From CAVQOB01 sp963714325 (GTDB taxonomy: Bacteria > Pseudomonadota > Alphaproteobacteria > Rhizobiales > Hyphomicrobiaceae): a DNA stretch of 64,000 bases. Below, in pieces: positions 43,978 to 52,497 of this stretch. The notes below the pieces were generated by a model. It ran no database searches. It was given only the letters and a program-made list of their open reading frames with translations, and was not told where the DNA came from. Where the stretch lies: NCBI GenBank assembly GCA_963714325.1, contig CAVQOB010000017.1, positions 62,001-126,000 of the forward strand, written 5' to 3'. The position numbers were made by a program, and so were the translations under genes. The first letter of the stretch is position 1; the number at the start of each line of letters is the position of its first letter.

Positions 43978-44499
43978 ATGAGTCCCCTATTTGATGTTCC
44001 CGTTCACCTCGCTGTTGCGCTCTCAGTAGCGTCGCATGGTGTGAAAGGTCCCGATGAGCGCGAAGCGCTGGCCGCCTTGTTCGAGCGTACGGCTGCGCGT
44101 GTGACGATGGTTTCGCGTGTCCTTGATGCGCCATCGGGACCCTATTTCTTTGCCGCGCAGCCATGGCTGGCGAATGTGCGGCTGGTCGCACCGCCGGCGA
44201 TTGCCGTGCGCATTTTCAAAACGAGTTCCGGTCAACACTACATGCCGCCGGGTGTGGAGCGTGATCGGCTGTTGTCGCTGCGGACGGATCCGGAACTGGC
44301 CGCCGCCATGACGCGGGTAGCGGCCGTCCGCAACCACGCCGCATTGTCCGCGGCTCTCGGGCGTCCGCCGTTGACGGGTGAATTGCTGTTGGCCCACTTG
44401 ATGGGAACGGCTGCCACGCTGCGGGTGAACGAAGCAGCCGCGCAACGGCCCGACGTCGCGGTTGCCCAGATCTCCCGGTTTCGATGTGACTGCGATTAA
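43978..44499 (+). CDS. Degenerate lytic-transglycosylase-like protein
   Basis: 173-aa protein. Its second half, DRLLSLRTDPELAAAMTRVAAVRNHAALSAALGRPPLTGELLLAHLMG, matches the region after the catalytic domain of rhizobial SLT-type transglycosylases. The piece SGPYFFAAQPWLANVR lines up with their SGLFQF-x-x-x-TWL motif. The catalytic Glu block that should precede it (R-E-S-S) is absent: the sequence reads VSRVLDAPSGP. I therefore expect no glycan-cleaving activity. No signal peptide is visible and the Shine-Dalgarno is weak. After the stop, the next frame (44462-44698) is open, so a frameshift near 44470 is possible. Confidence 0.5.
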   Translation: MSPLFDVPVHLAVALSVASHGVKGPDEREALAALFERTAARVTMVSRVLDAPSGPYFFAAQPWLANVRLVAPPAIAVRIFKTSSGQHYMPPGVERDRLLSLRTDPELAAAMTRVAAVRNHAALSAALGRPPLTGELLLAHLMGTAATLRVNEAAAQRPDVAVAQISRFRCDCD

Positions 44500-44691
44500 G
44501 GCAGTCGCGCCTGGGATCGCAACTCTGGCGGCCGGCGAGGCCTATCGGCATATCCGTGGAGATATTGCCTCGGGATCAAAGTCGGTGGCCGGCGCTCGAT
44601 CGCTGCGAGGCGCTGTGACGCAGACAGCCGGTGGCCGCAGTTGGCAGTCGACAGCGGCGCGGCAAGGGCCGGCCAACGTTGCGGCGCCCGC

Positions 44692-45474
44692 TCAATAGCG
44701 GAATTGCTCGGACAGAACGCGTTCGTCGAGGCTATGGCCGCGATCGAATAACAGCAGCAGGTCGATACCGACCGCCTGCACGATTTCAACGCGCGTCACG
44801 TGGCGGGTTTCCTCGTTGTCGGCGACGGCGCTCGCCGGGCGCTTGGCCGCATCGAGCACATCGATGGCGATCGAGGCCTCGTTTGGCAGCAGGGCGCCCC
44901 GCCAACGACGCGGCCGGAAAGGGCTGATGGCAGTCAGTGCCAGCAGCGGCGCGTTGATCGGCAGGATCGGTCCGTGCGCCGAGAGATTGTAGGCGGTCGA
45001 CCCGGCGGGGGTCGCGACGAGCACGCCATCGCAGATCAGTTCGTCGAGACGTACCTTGCCGTCAATGGAGATACGGAACTTTGCGGCCTGATGGGTTTGG
45101 CGGAACAATGAGACTTCGTTGATAGCGAGGCCGGTGGTTTTGCGGCCGTCGCGGCCGTGCGCGGTCATGGCGAGGGGATGGATGACGCTGCGCTCGGCGC
45201 GGGCGAGGCGCTGCGACAGGCCGTCCTCGCGGTAGGCGTTCATGAGAAAGCCGACGGATCCGCGGTTCATGCCATAAATGGGAATGCCGTCCGACAGGTG
45301 CGCATGCAAGGTCTGCAGCATGAATCCGTCGCCGCCGAGCGCGACGATGGCATCGGCTTCGGACGGAGGGGTAGCACCATAGCGGGCGGTGAGCCGCTTG
45401 AGGGCGGCCTGCGCTTCCGGCACGTCGCTCGCCGCAAACGCCAGTTTGTCGAATTTACTTGATGCTTTGGCCAT
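44692..45474 (-). CDS. nadK: NAD kinase
   Basis: 260-aa cytoplasmic kinase that makes NADP from NAD and ATP. It has the family motif VALGGDGFMLQT (about residues 44-55), GMNRGSVGFLMN, the NE motif in LAINEVSLFR (about residue 120), and DGVLVATPAGSTAYNLSAHGPI. Size is typical for the short alphaproteobacterial form. Convergent with the transglycosylase-like gene and divergent from cutA. Confidence 0.94.
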   Translation of the reverse strand: MAKASSKFDKLAFAASDVPEAQAALKRLTARYGATPPSEADAIVALGGDGFMLQTLHAHLSDGIPIYGMNRGSVGFLMNAYREDGLSQRLARAERSVIHPLAMTAHGRDGRKTTGLAINEVSLFRQTHQAAKFRISIDGKVRLDELICDGVLVATPAGSTAYNLSAHGPILPINAPLLALTAISPFRPRRWRGALLPNEASIAIDVLDAAKRPASAVADNEETRHVTRVEIVQAVGIDLLLLFDRGHSLDERVLSEQFRY

Positions 45475-45518
45475 GATCGGGACTGTTAGGGGGAGAGTGG
45501 GGCACGAGCCCCGGGACC

Positions 45519-45881
45519 ATGACCAGAGGCTTGCACCGCTTGCCCGCCGCCGACAAGCCGATTTTGATCTATGCGACCTTTCCCGACATGAAAGTTGCGG
45601 ACATGGTTGGCGAAGCGTTGGTCGACCAGGGGCTGGTCGCCTGCGTGAATCTGTTGCCTGGGATGGCGTCGATCTACGTCTGGGAGGGTCAGCGCCAGCG
45701 CGATACGGAGGTGGTGATGATCGCCAAGACGCGCAGCCGCAAGCTCGAGGCGATCGTGCGCGCGATTAAGGCGCACCACCCCGCGACGACGCCGGCGATC
45801 GTCGCCGTCGACATTGCCGGCGGGTCGACGGATTTCCTGCGCTGGATTGGCGATCAGACGGCGGATCGAAAATTCAGCTGA
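45519..45881 (+). CDS. cutA: CutA-like divalent-ion tolerance protein
   Basis: 120-aa protein of the CutA1 family, a trimeric ferredoxin-like fold. Signature segments are ILIYATFPDMKVADMVGEALVDQGLVACVNLLPGM (about residues 15-49), SIYVWEGQRQRDTEVVMIAKTR and IKAHHPATTPAIVAVDI, in the standard order. The N-terminal 12 residues vary between homologues. It precedes the KDPG aldolase gene by 127 bases. Biochemical role of the family is still uncertain. Confidence 0.9.
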   Translation: MTRGLHRLPAADKPILIYATFPDMKVADMVGEALVDQGLVACVNLLPGMASIYVWEGQRQRDTEVVMIAKTRSRKLEAIVRAIKAHHPATTPAIVAVDIAGGSTDFLRWIGDQTADRKFS

Positions 45882-46008
45882 GAATGATCGTCCAATCGCT
45901 TCCGGCTCCGCGCAGCGCGGATGCGTGTGGGTAACTGAAGCGCCACAGGAGCCTGTCGGAAGCGAGCAAAAAAAGTCTCGACGCTCCAACACGAGGAGAG
46001 AGAGTGCA

Positions 46009-46647
46009 GTGCAACCTAAGCTGAATGCGCAATTGGCGGCGACGCTGGCGACCGTCACGGTGATCCCAGTTCTGACGATCGACGATCCAGCGCATGCGGT
46101 GGCGCTGGGACGCGCGCTGGTGGCCGGAGGATTGCGCATTCTCGAGGTGACACTGCGCACGCCGGCGGCGATGGCGGCCATGTCAGCGATGGCGCGCGAC
46201 ATCCCCGATGCGATTGTTGGCGCGGGAACCGTGTTGACACCGGAGCAGGGGGCGGCGGCGATCACATCGGGTGCGCAATTTCTGGTTTCGCCGGGGATCA
46301 CACCGTCGCTCATGCAGGCGACGCAGCAATGGAACAAGCCGCTGCTGCCGGGGGTGGCGACCGCGTCGGAGGCGATGGCATTGGCGGACCTCGGCTACAG
46401 GATGCTCAAGTTTTTTCCCGCTGAACCGGCAGGCGGCGTTGCCTACCTCAAGGCGTTGTCGCAACCGCTGTCTGACATCAAATTCTGCCCGACCGGCGGC
46501 GTCAGCGCTGCGAATGCAAAGAGCTATCTCGCGTGCCCGAATGTCGTGTGCGTCGGCGGATCGTGGGTTGCGCCCGGCGATGCCGTGGCAGCAGGCGACT
46601 GGTCGCGGATTACGGCGCTGGCGAAGGCGGCGAGCGCGTTGCGGTGA
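46009..46647 (+). CDS. eda: 2-Dehydro-3-deoxyphosphogluconate aldolase (KDPG aldolase)
   Basis: 212-aa class I aldolase, last step of the Entner-Doudoroff pathway. Motifs: TVIPVLTIDDPAHAVALGRAL, GGLRILEVTLRTPAA with the catalytic Glu, VGAGTVLTPEQGAAA, FLVSPGITPSL, and the Schiff-base Lys in YRMLKFFPAEPAGG. I chose GTG 46009 with GAGGAGAG upstream, giving the usual length; the frame is open to 45814. No edd is next to it. Confidence 0.92.
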   Translation: MQPKLNAQLAATLATVTVIPVLTIDDPAHAVALGRALVAGGLRILEVTLRTPAAMAAMSAMARDIPDAIVGAGTVLTPEQGAAAITSGAQFLVSPGITPSLMQATQQWNKPLLPGVATASEAMALADLGYRMLKFFPAEPAGGVAYLKALSQPLSDIKFCPTGGVSAANAKSYLACPNVVCVGGSWVAPGDAVAAGDWSRITALAKAASALR

Positions 46648-46750
46648 AGGGAAACACGCGCCGTGCTTGGGAGCACGGGGCGGGTGGCGGCGGAGCGCGT
46701 TCTCACCCCCGCCATCCCCGACGCAGCGCCGCGTGAAGCGCATCCCGCCA

Positions 46751-46927
46751 GCATCATCCCGGCTAACCAGAGCGCGAGCCGGGATCTTCAGCGGATCGCG
46801 AGCGGTAAAGGTCCTGTGTCTGCGCAGCGGTACTACCTTGGCGCTTCAGATGCCCACAAGCATCCGAGCTGGCGTACCGCGTTTTGGCGAAGCCCTGCTG
46901 CGCATGGACGCGCACGGGAAGACGGGG
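46751..46927. repeat. Dispersed palindromic repeat, copy 3
   Basis: GCATCATCCCGGCTAACCAG then AGCGCGAGCCGGGATC, a spacer sharing GCGGATCGCGAGCGGTAAAGG with copy 1, GTGTCTGCGCAGCGGTAC, then about 65 unrelated bases and the right end CGCGCACGGGAAGACGGGG. The stretch 46648-47087 holds this repeat and no gene that I can support. Confidence 0.7.
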
Positions 46928-47087
46928 AAATATTGAGCGATGCTGCGGCGGACGCGACACCGACGATCAGGCTCGCCGTCGAGACAATATCACCCTGGCG
47001 CCCAATATTGCTGCGCGTACCCACCCAATGCGATCGACGAGATGGCGTCCAGGCTTCGCGCGCAGTCGTCTCATTGTGTCCTTATGA

Positions 47088-47639
47088 TCATGCGTCCCGT
47101 CGTGACGCAACCCAGGCGATCGCCAACAGTGCGACCGTCGCGGCGATGAGGGCAATAAGCGTTGAGTTCGGCACATAGAACGTGCGATGCACCTCCCAGC
47201 CAAGACTGCGTAAGACTTTGGATAGATCTGTATAAATGCCAGCGAGATGACCGCCGAGGGTTCCGGCGATGCCGAGCAGCACACTACCAAGTACGGCAAG
47301 CACGGCCATGACCCACCGTCCCGGCCCCGTCCAAAGTCCCTCTCCCTGAACGCACCGCGTTGCCAGCATCAGTATCCAGTATGCCGTTGTCCAAACCGCC
47401 AGCAGGATGTGATTGCGCCCCATGGGCGATGTCGAGACTGCATCCCATGGCCAGACCATCAGGCCCACCGCCATGGCGAGCAATCCCGAGACAAGGCCGA
47501 TAGACAGCAGTGGCACGAGGGCGCGATCGATGGCGAGGGCGACCGGCCCGTTCGACGCGGCGCGCCACAGGATGGCCAGTGTCGCCGTCATCCATAGGGC
47601 GATCGGAAAATGCACCAATACGACGTGATAGGCGGCCAT
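47088..47639 (-). CDS. DUF2231-type membrane protein, likely haem-binding
   Basis: 183-aa integral membrane protein with about five helices. It opens MAAYHVVLVHFPIALWMTATL, the DUF2231 hallmark (H-x-x-x-VHFPIAL), where the His residues may bind haem. A conserved-looking LLGIAGTLGGHLAGIY lies in the fourth helix. ATG 47639 has GGAG 7 bases upstream; an in-frame GTG at 47645 overlaps the stop of the preceding gene (GTGA). It is the second gene of a unit with the ethylbenzene-dehydrogenase-like protein and probably forms its membrane electron partner. Confidence 0.78.
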   Translation of the reverse strand: MAAYHVVLVHFPIALWMTATLAILWRAASNGPVALAIDRALVPLLSIGLVSGLLAMAVGLMVWPWDAVSTSPMGRNHILLAVWTTAYWILMLATRCVQGEGLWTGPGRWVMAVLAVLGSVLLGIAGTLGGHLAGIYTDLSKVLRSLGWEVHRTFYVPNSTLIALIAATVALLAIAWVASRRDA

Positions 47640-47641
47640 GG

Positions 47642-49069
47642 TCACGCTCCCTTATGGGGTTTCAATGTTGCGTTGAGGGCGACGGCAAAGCCGACGATGA
47701 GCAAGACACCAGCGAGCATCGTGAGCAGCCACTGCTGCCGGATCGCGTCGTTGAACTCCATCTCGACACCGTAATGAGCGAGCTCCGCCTCGCTGTGCCG
47801 GAACTTTACCGGCACGCCGGCGCGCACCTTGTCGGCGCCGGGATGGCGGTTGCTGTTGACATGCGCCCAACTCACTTGGCCTGGGTAGAACAGAGTCACA
47901 TCTTTCCAAGGCTGCTCCCATTTCGGTGCATCGCCATCAAACTTGACTGCGGCGATGTCTGCGGCGCGCCCGAGCCCGATACTGAACGGCAGTGAGACGT
48001 AGTGCCATCGCCCGCCCGTCGCCTGCCGGTGCACGGCGAAGGCGACATGATAGACACCGCGATCGACCAGGATCTTGTCCTCAAGACGATTTCCGGTATC
48101 CAACTTGCGGGACAGCGTGACGTCCCAGAACCCAGCAGTCCATTGACCTTTTCCAAAGACTTTGATGTCCGCGCGTGAGCCGTCGCTCGGCCGCACGATT
48201 CTCCGCGGCAGCGTGTCGCCCTCTTTCCAAGTGGCGTTTGGATCGTAGGGTGCGGCTAAATCTTCGCGGAGTGCAAAATTGGCGTCTTGCGCAATGCGAC
48301 CACCAATAATGTCGTCCCATTTGAGCGCGGCGTGGCCCGCTTTGGCGACGTCGAACATCAGGCGTGGTTGCTTCTTCTCTCCGTCCCAGTTTGTGGCATA
48401 GGGGCTCTTGCCGGCGTCACTGAGGCGGGCTTCGGCGACAAGCTGGTCGTCGGACAGTTTGACCGGATTGGAACGATTGGCGCGCCAATGCCACAAATCC
48501 AGGAAGTAACCGGCCGCGCGCTGTGCCTTGAGTTCGCCTTCCGGAACAACCGATGACCAGTCGTCGATTGATGATCGAGTAGCCGGAAGGTACTTCGTCG
48601 GTTCATCCTGTTTGAGCTTCGCACCAAGATAGGGATGCGCCGCAACTTCTTTGCCGCTCACTTCGTCGTTGAACCCCGCCAACCGTCGACCGACCGTGAT
48701 GTAGCCGCCATAGCGCGAGAATTCGGGCACACTGCCATCATCAACCATCATGGCAACACGATCTTCATGGAGACCGTCGGGTTCCGATCCGGCAACCGCA
48801 TTGCCTTTCACAACCCATTTGCCTGATTCAAAGCGCAGCACATCATGAAAAATGCCAGGCTTGGGTGATGGCCAGCGGTAGCGAAAGTATATATCGCTGC
48901 CGTTGTACGCCGCCTGGACTTGAAACGGCACCGTCAACGGCGATGGGATCGCGATGTGTTTTTTTGGATCATCATGCACGACGCCACGACCGTGCGTGAA
49001 CCACGATAGTGCCAGCCCGCCCACAAAGATCGCCAATGCCAAGGATAGCCATCCGCGCCGCGCAATCAT
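47642..49069 (-). CDS. Ethylbenzene-dehydrogenase-type haem-domain protein, membrane anchored
   Basis: 475-aa exported protein with an N-terminal transmembrane helix (SLALAIFVGGLALSWF), a large periplasmic domain and a C-terminal helix (LLTMLAGVLLIVGFAVAL). The domain resembles the haem b-binding gamma subunit of ethylbenzene dehydrogenase and related DMSO-reductase-family enzymes: FQVQAAYNGSDIYFRYRW, HEDRVAMMVDDGSVPEFSRYGG, DLWHWRANRS, and a late Met/Lys ligand region. No c-type CxxCH motif is present. No molybdenum catalytic subunit is nearby. ATG 49069 has GGAGG 6 bases upstream. A perfect FNR/FixK box sits 86 bases before it. Confidence 0.8.
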   Translation of the reverse strand: MIARRGWLSLALAIFVGGLALSWFTHGRGVVHDDPKKHIAIPSPLTVPFQVQAAYNGSDIYFRYRWPSPKPGIFHDVLRFESGKWVVKGNAVAGSEPDGLHEDRVAMMVDDGSVPEFSRYGGYITVGRRLAGFNDEVSGKEVAAHPYLGAKLKQDEPTKYLPATRSSIDDWSSVVPEGELKAQRAAGYFLDLWHWRANRSNPVKLSDDQLVAEARLSDAGKSPYATNWDGEKKQPRLMFDVAKAGHAALKWDDIIGGRIAQDANFALREDLAAPYDPNATWKEGDTLPRRIVRPSDGSRADIKVFGKGQWTAGFWDVTLSRKLDTGNRLEDKILVDRGVYHVAFAVHRQATGGRWHYVSLPFSIGLGRAADIAAVKFDGDAPKWEQPWKDVTLFYPGQVSWAHVNSNRHPGADKVRAGVPVKFRHSEAELAHYGVEMEFNDAIRQQWLLTMLAGVLLIVGFAVALNATLKPHKGA

Positions 49070-49533
49070 TTCAACCTCCAACGTCATGTCGGGCCATTAT
49101 TAGACTAGTCAGTGGTCAGTCTGGTTATTTGCTTCCAAAATGCCGGCGCGCCCATTGATGTGGATCAACGGGACTTGGTAGCCAACGCATGCACTTTGAA
49201 GTACGGATTTGAAAAACGAGAGGTCGTCTGTCTTCCGGCCTCGCGACGTGCGCGGCAAACCTTAAGCCGCTGCGACGGAAACTTGCGGACATCACCAAAG
49301 CAATTGGTGCGATGGTATGAATTGTCGCTCCATGCTGCGCCGCAATATCGTTATGCTTGCACACGACTTGTGATGGCGTGCGGCTTGTCAGGCAACGACG
49401 CGCGGCGCATCATGCGGGCTCGACGGTGGGACGATCCGAAGCCATGACGGGTTGGCCTGACCGGAGCCATCACGAGGGATACGGCGATGGCTCCGAGGCC
49501 CGCCCGCTGACCCAGCGGAAAGGAGTGCGCCTC
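49070..49533. other. Intergenic interval between haem operon and CBS gene
   Basis: Besides the FNR/FixK box I see no supported gene. A 111-codon plus-strand frame (49112-49447) starts with GTG without a Shine-Dalgarno and resembles nothing I know; I did not call it. Confidence 0.4.
49155..49168. promoter_or_regulatory. FNR/FixK-type binding site
   Basis: TTGATGTGGATCAA is an exact TTGAT-N4-ATCAA palindrome, the consensus of FNR, FnrL, FixK and Dnr proteins. It lies 86 bases upstream of the start of the haem-protein operon (minus strand), a suitable distance for oxygen- or NO-responsive activation. The CBS gene on the other side is 366 bases away. Confidence 0.75.
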
Positions 49534-49965
49534 ATGAATGTTGCAGCGATTCTCAAATTGAAGGGGCGGTCGGTTGCGACCGCGCCCGCCACCACGCCGC
49601 TCGGCGAGGTCATCAAAACACTGGCGACCAAGAAAATCGGAGCCGTTGTCATCACCGGTCATCGCGGCGAAATCGCGGGCATTGTCTCCGAACGCGATGT
49701 CATCCGTGTCATTGCAGCGGAGGGCGCCGGAGTGCTGGATAAGACCGCCGCGCACGTGATGACGCGCGATGTCGTCACCTGTCGCGAAGACCACACGCTC
49801 GACGAATTGATGGGCGTGATGACGACCAAGCGTTTCCGGCATCTGCCGATCGTCGAGGATGGCAAGCTTGTTGGGATCGTTTCGATCGGCGATGTCGTCA
49901 AGCATCATATCGCCGAAGTCGAGATGGAAGCGACGGCGATGCGGGATTATATCGCGCATACGTGA
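49534..49965 (+). CDS. CBS-domain pair protein
   Basis: 143-aa stand-alone protein made of two CBS domains (about residues 8-65 and 78-135). Typical pieces are IKTLATKKIGAVVIT, GIVSERDVIRVIAAEG, VMTRDVVTCREDHTLDELM and LPIVEDGKLVGIVSIGDVVKHHI. CBS pairs bind AMP, ATP or NADH and sense energy state. ATG 49534 has AAGGAG 8 bases upstream; the frame is open to 49357. In many rhizobia such small CBS genes are oxygen-regulated, which is worth noting given the FNR/FixK box nearby, though that box is nearer the other operon. Confidence 0.92.
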   Translation: MNVAAILKLKGRSVATAPATTPLGEVIKTLATKKIGAVVITGHRGEIAGIVSERDVIRVIAAEGAGVLDKTAAHVMTRDVVTCREDHTLDELMGVMTTKRFRHLPIVEDGKLVGIVSIGDVVKHHIAEVEMEATAMRDYIAHT

Positions 49966-49984
49966 TGTTGGCACGTGGCGCGCC

Positions 49985-50215
49985 ACCCTGAATTTTCATC
50001 CCCGGCCAAGGCCGCGCTGGTTGGCGTCCCTCGGGACGAGGGCCCAAGGGTATGGGGCAACCGAAGGCGCACAAACAAGGCCGCGTGCCGGTGACCCATC
50101 ATGCCAGATCCGCAGCGTTCGAGATCGCTGCACACTGGGTCCTCGGGACCCTCGGGACGAGCCCGAGGGCATGTGCGCTTCGCTTACCCGAGAATGACAA
50201 TTCAGCGTGGGGCGC
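49985..50215. repeat. Second palindromic repeat element (CCTCGGGACGAG type)
   Basis: The interval contains TCCCTCGGGACGAGGGCCCA and, near the end, GGTCCTCGGGACCCTCGGGA, CGAGCCCGAGGGCATGTGCG and TTACCCGAGAATGAC. These are short nested inverted repeats of the type scattered between genes in Hyphomicrobiales. No gene is apparent in 49966-50226. Confidence 0.55.
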
Positions 50216-50226
50216 TAGCAAAAGTG

Positions 50227-51255
50227 CTACGCGTGCAGGCTGGTGGGGAGGCGATTGACCTTGCGGGCCGCGATTTCGCGGACGAGATCATCGATGACGC
50301 GCTCGGTGGCCTTGGATCCGGCGGTGATCAAATCGTCGGCGCGGTGGAAGTCGAACAGACCGCAATTGCCAAGTCTGGGGGTTATGATGGCGTCGGGCGG
50401 ATCGCCAGCCAGACGCGATCGCGCGATGCGATCCTGGACGATGTTGAAGGCTTCCATCATCACCGTGGAAATGCCGGGGCCGCTGTCGGGCGGGCCGAAC
50501 AACTGACGCTGGACCAATTTTTTCAGCGCACGGCCGTTGCGCAGAATGCGATTGGAGCCGTCCTCGGCTGCGGGATCAGCGGACGGCGCGAAGGCCATCG
50601 CATCGCCGGGTTGGTCGGCCATCATGGCCACGGAGCTGCGACCACTCATGTCCTGGTTGAGGTTGACGGCAATGACGTAGCGGGCACCGAGAGCGCGGGC
50701 GACGGAGACGGGGATCGGATTGACCAGCGCGCCGTCGAACAGCCAGCGGCCGTCGACCTGGACCGGCTTGAAGATGCCGGGCAACGCGTAGGACGCGCGC
50801 ATCGATCGGACGAGACTGCCACGCGACAGCCAGATCTCGTGCCCGGTTCCGATCTCGGTGGCGACGGCGACGTATTTGCGGGCGAGGCTTTCAATCTCGA
50901 TATCGCGCAGGCGCAATTCCAGGCGGTCGCAGAGGCGCTGGCCGGAGATCAGTCCTGAGCCGGTGTAACTGAAGTCGAGATAGCCGAGCACCTTGCGCCG
51001 GGTCAGGCTGCGGGCGAACTCTTCGAGTTCGTCAATCTCATTGGCGACATAGCAGCCGCCGACGACGGCGCCAATCGACGTGCCAACGACGATGTCGGGG
51101 TGGATGCCGGCCTTGGCCAGCGTCTTTAAGACACCGATGTGTGACCAGCCGCGGGCCGCACCGCCACCGAGTGCCAGACCGATCTTGCAGTCGCCACCGC
51201 TAAAGGAACCGGGCCTATAGTCGCCTGCCTTGGTGTCAGTCCGTGTGGCGCTCAT
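50227..51255 (-). CDS. Patatin-like phospholipase
   Basis: 342-aa Ser/Asp-dyad lipid acyl hydrolase, RssA-like in its first 300 residues. It shows the oxyanion GGGAARG in GLALGGGAARGWSHIGVL (about residues 27-44), the nucleophile GTSIG (about 58-62) and the dyad Asp in WLFDGALVNPIPV. There is no signal peptide. The C-terminal 100 residues (MMEAFNIVQDRIARSR, PRLGNCGLFDFHRADDLI) match the patatin family seen near hisI in rhizobia. Substrate is unknown. Confidence 0.9.
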   Translation of the reverse strand: MSATRTDTKAGDYRPGSFSGGDCKIGLALGGGAARGWSHIGVLKTLAKAGIHPDIVVGTSIGAVVGGCYVANEIDELEEFARSLTRRKVLGYLDFSYTGSGLISGQRLCDRLELRLRDIEIESLARKYVAVATEIGTGHEIWLSRGSLVRSMRASYALPGIFKPVQVDGRWLFDGALVNPIPVSVARALGARYVIAVNLNQDMSGRSSVAMMADQPGDAMAFAPSADPAAEDGSNRILRNGRALKKLVQRQLFGPPDSGPGISTVMMEAFNIVQDRIARSRLAGDPPDAIITPRLGNCGLFDFHRADDLITAGSKATERVIDDLVREIAARKVNRLPTSLHA

Positions 51256-51439
51256 GGTCTGCTCCGACCCGCTGGCGTTCTCAAGATATTATCACGTGAT
51301 TCGGATTAACCCAGCCGTAACTCGCGTCGTCTTGATGCTACCCAATCCCGTTGAGCTTATGCCAAAGGCATTAAGTCGGCGTTGTTCCAAGGTTAATGTG
51401 AGATGTTTTCAAGGGCTAAAACATGGCAGGCGCGGGGCA

Positions 51440-51874
51440 TCATGATCTCGCAGGCGCGAGAGGAATGGAGCCTATCGGCGGGCCGAGCTCGACACGGCGG
51501 TAGAAGCAGGTTTTGGCGCCGGTGTGGCAGGCAACGCCCGCTCCTCCGACGCGGACCGAGAGGAGGACGGCGTCCTGATCGCAATCGGTCCGCATGTCCA
51601 GCACCGTCAGCGCGTTGCCGCTTTCTTCGCCCTTGCGCCAAAGCTTCGCCCGCGACCGGCTCCAGAAATGCGCCTCGCGCGTTGTAATCGTCGCAAGCAG
51701 TGCGTCGCGGTTCATCCAGGCGAACATGATGACGGCGCCGGATGTGGCATCGGCGACGATGGCGGGGATCAGGCCGTCCGCATCGAAGTGGGGCGCAAAG
51801 GCCGTGCCTTTTTCCAGGTCTGCCTTGCTGCGGGCGTTGGCGAGGGGGGGGAGGTTGGCGTCGGCCATCAGCAT
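51440..51874 (-). CDS. hisI: Phosphoribosyl-AMP cyclohydrolase HisI
   Basis: 144-aa zinc/magnesium enzyme of histidine biosynthesis that opens the purine ring of phosphoribosyl-AMP. Diagnostic segments: VIMFAWMNRDALLATI, REAHFWSRSRAKLWRKGEESGN, metal-binding DMRTDCDQDAVLLSV and GVACHTGAKTCFYRR. ATG 51874 (or 51868) is preferred because family homology begins there; the frame is open to 52117. HisE is not fused. It is divergent from the Fe-S scaffold gene. Confidence 0.94.
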   Translation of the reverse strand: MLMADANLPPLANARSKADLEKGTAFAPHFDADGLIPAIVADATSGAVIMFAWMNRDALLATITTREAHFWSRSRAKLWRKGEESGNALTVLDMRTDCDQDAVLLSVRVGGAGVACHTGAKTCFYRRVELGPPIGSIPLAPARS

Positions 51875-52038
51875 GCTCTCGGGTTTGGTGGCGAGTTTCG
51901 CGGCGGGGGCGCGGCGCGCGACCTTGAATCCGGCAATGTCCTTCCAATATGGGCGGGTGGCGCCGGATGGGGTATAGTCGACCAACCTTATAGCCTCGGG
52001 CGCGATCCCGGAAGAACCGACAGGACATTGCTGCGACG

Positions 52039-52497
52039 ATGGCGGAACTCGGCGACATCTACAACGCAAAAATCCTCGCCCTGGCGGCAGCGATTTCCAG
52101 GGGGGAACGGCTGGCAACCCCCGATGCGACGGCGACGGCGCATTCCAAGCTCTGTGGTTCGACGGTGACGGTCGACGTCTCGATGGCCGAAGGGCGCATT
52201 CGGGCCTATGGCCAGACCGTTAAAGCGTGTCTCCTCGGGCAGGCGGCTGCGTCAGTCATGGGCGCCCAAGTGATTGGGTCGACGGCGGCGGATGTCCGCG
52301 AAGTTGGCGCTGCGATGCGCGCGATGCTCAAGCAGGGTGGGCCGCCACCGGACGGGCGCTGGGCCGATCTTGCCGTCCTCGAACCTGTTCGCGCGGTCAA
52401 GGGGCGGCATGCCTCGACGCTGCTGGTCTTCGATGCCGTCGAGCAGGCGTTGGCCGAGATCGAGGCCAAGGCGCCAGTTTCGGCAGTGCCGTCGTGA
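52039..52497 (+). CDS. NifU/IscU-like iron-sulfur cluster scaffold protein
   Basis: 152-aa protein of the short SufU/IscU-like group common in alphaproteobacteria. The segments AHSKLCGSTVTVDVSMAEGRI, QTVKACLLGQAAASVMG and GRWADLAVLEPVRAVKGRHASTLLVFDAVEQAL match the group. Cys residues are retained in KLCGS and KACLLGQ; the third ligand is in doubt. The start may be ATG 52039. The stop overlaps the yidD GTG start (GTGA), the usual order in this lineage. Confidence 0.85.
   Translation: MAELGDIYNAKILALAAAISRGERLATPDATATAHSKLCGSTVTVDVSMAEGRIRAYGQTVKACLLGQAAASVMGAQVIGSTAADVREVGAAMRAMLKQGGPPPDGRWADLAVLEPVRAVKGRHASTLLVFDAVEQALAEIEAKAPVSAVPS

Noticed and set aside
44462..44698. 78-codon frame after the transglycosylase-like gene
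   Set aside because: May be the frameshifted end of that gene but no family pattern supports it, so it is mentioned only as a possibility.
49112..49447. 111-codon plus-strand frame upstream of the CBS gene
   Set aside because: GTG start without a ribosome-binding site, covers the FNR/FixK box, and no recognisable features. Conservation in relatives would change this view.
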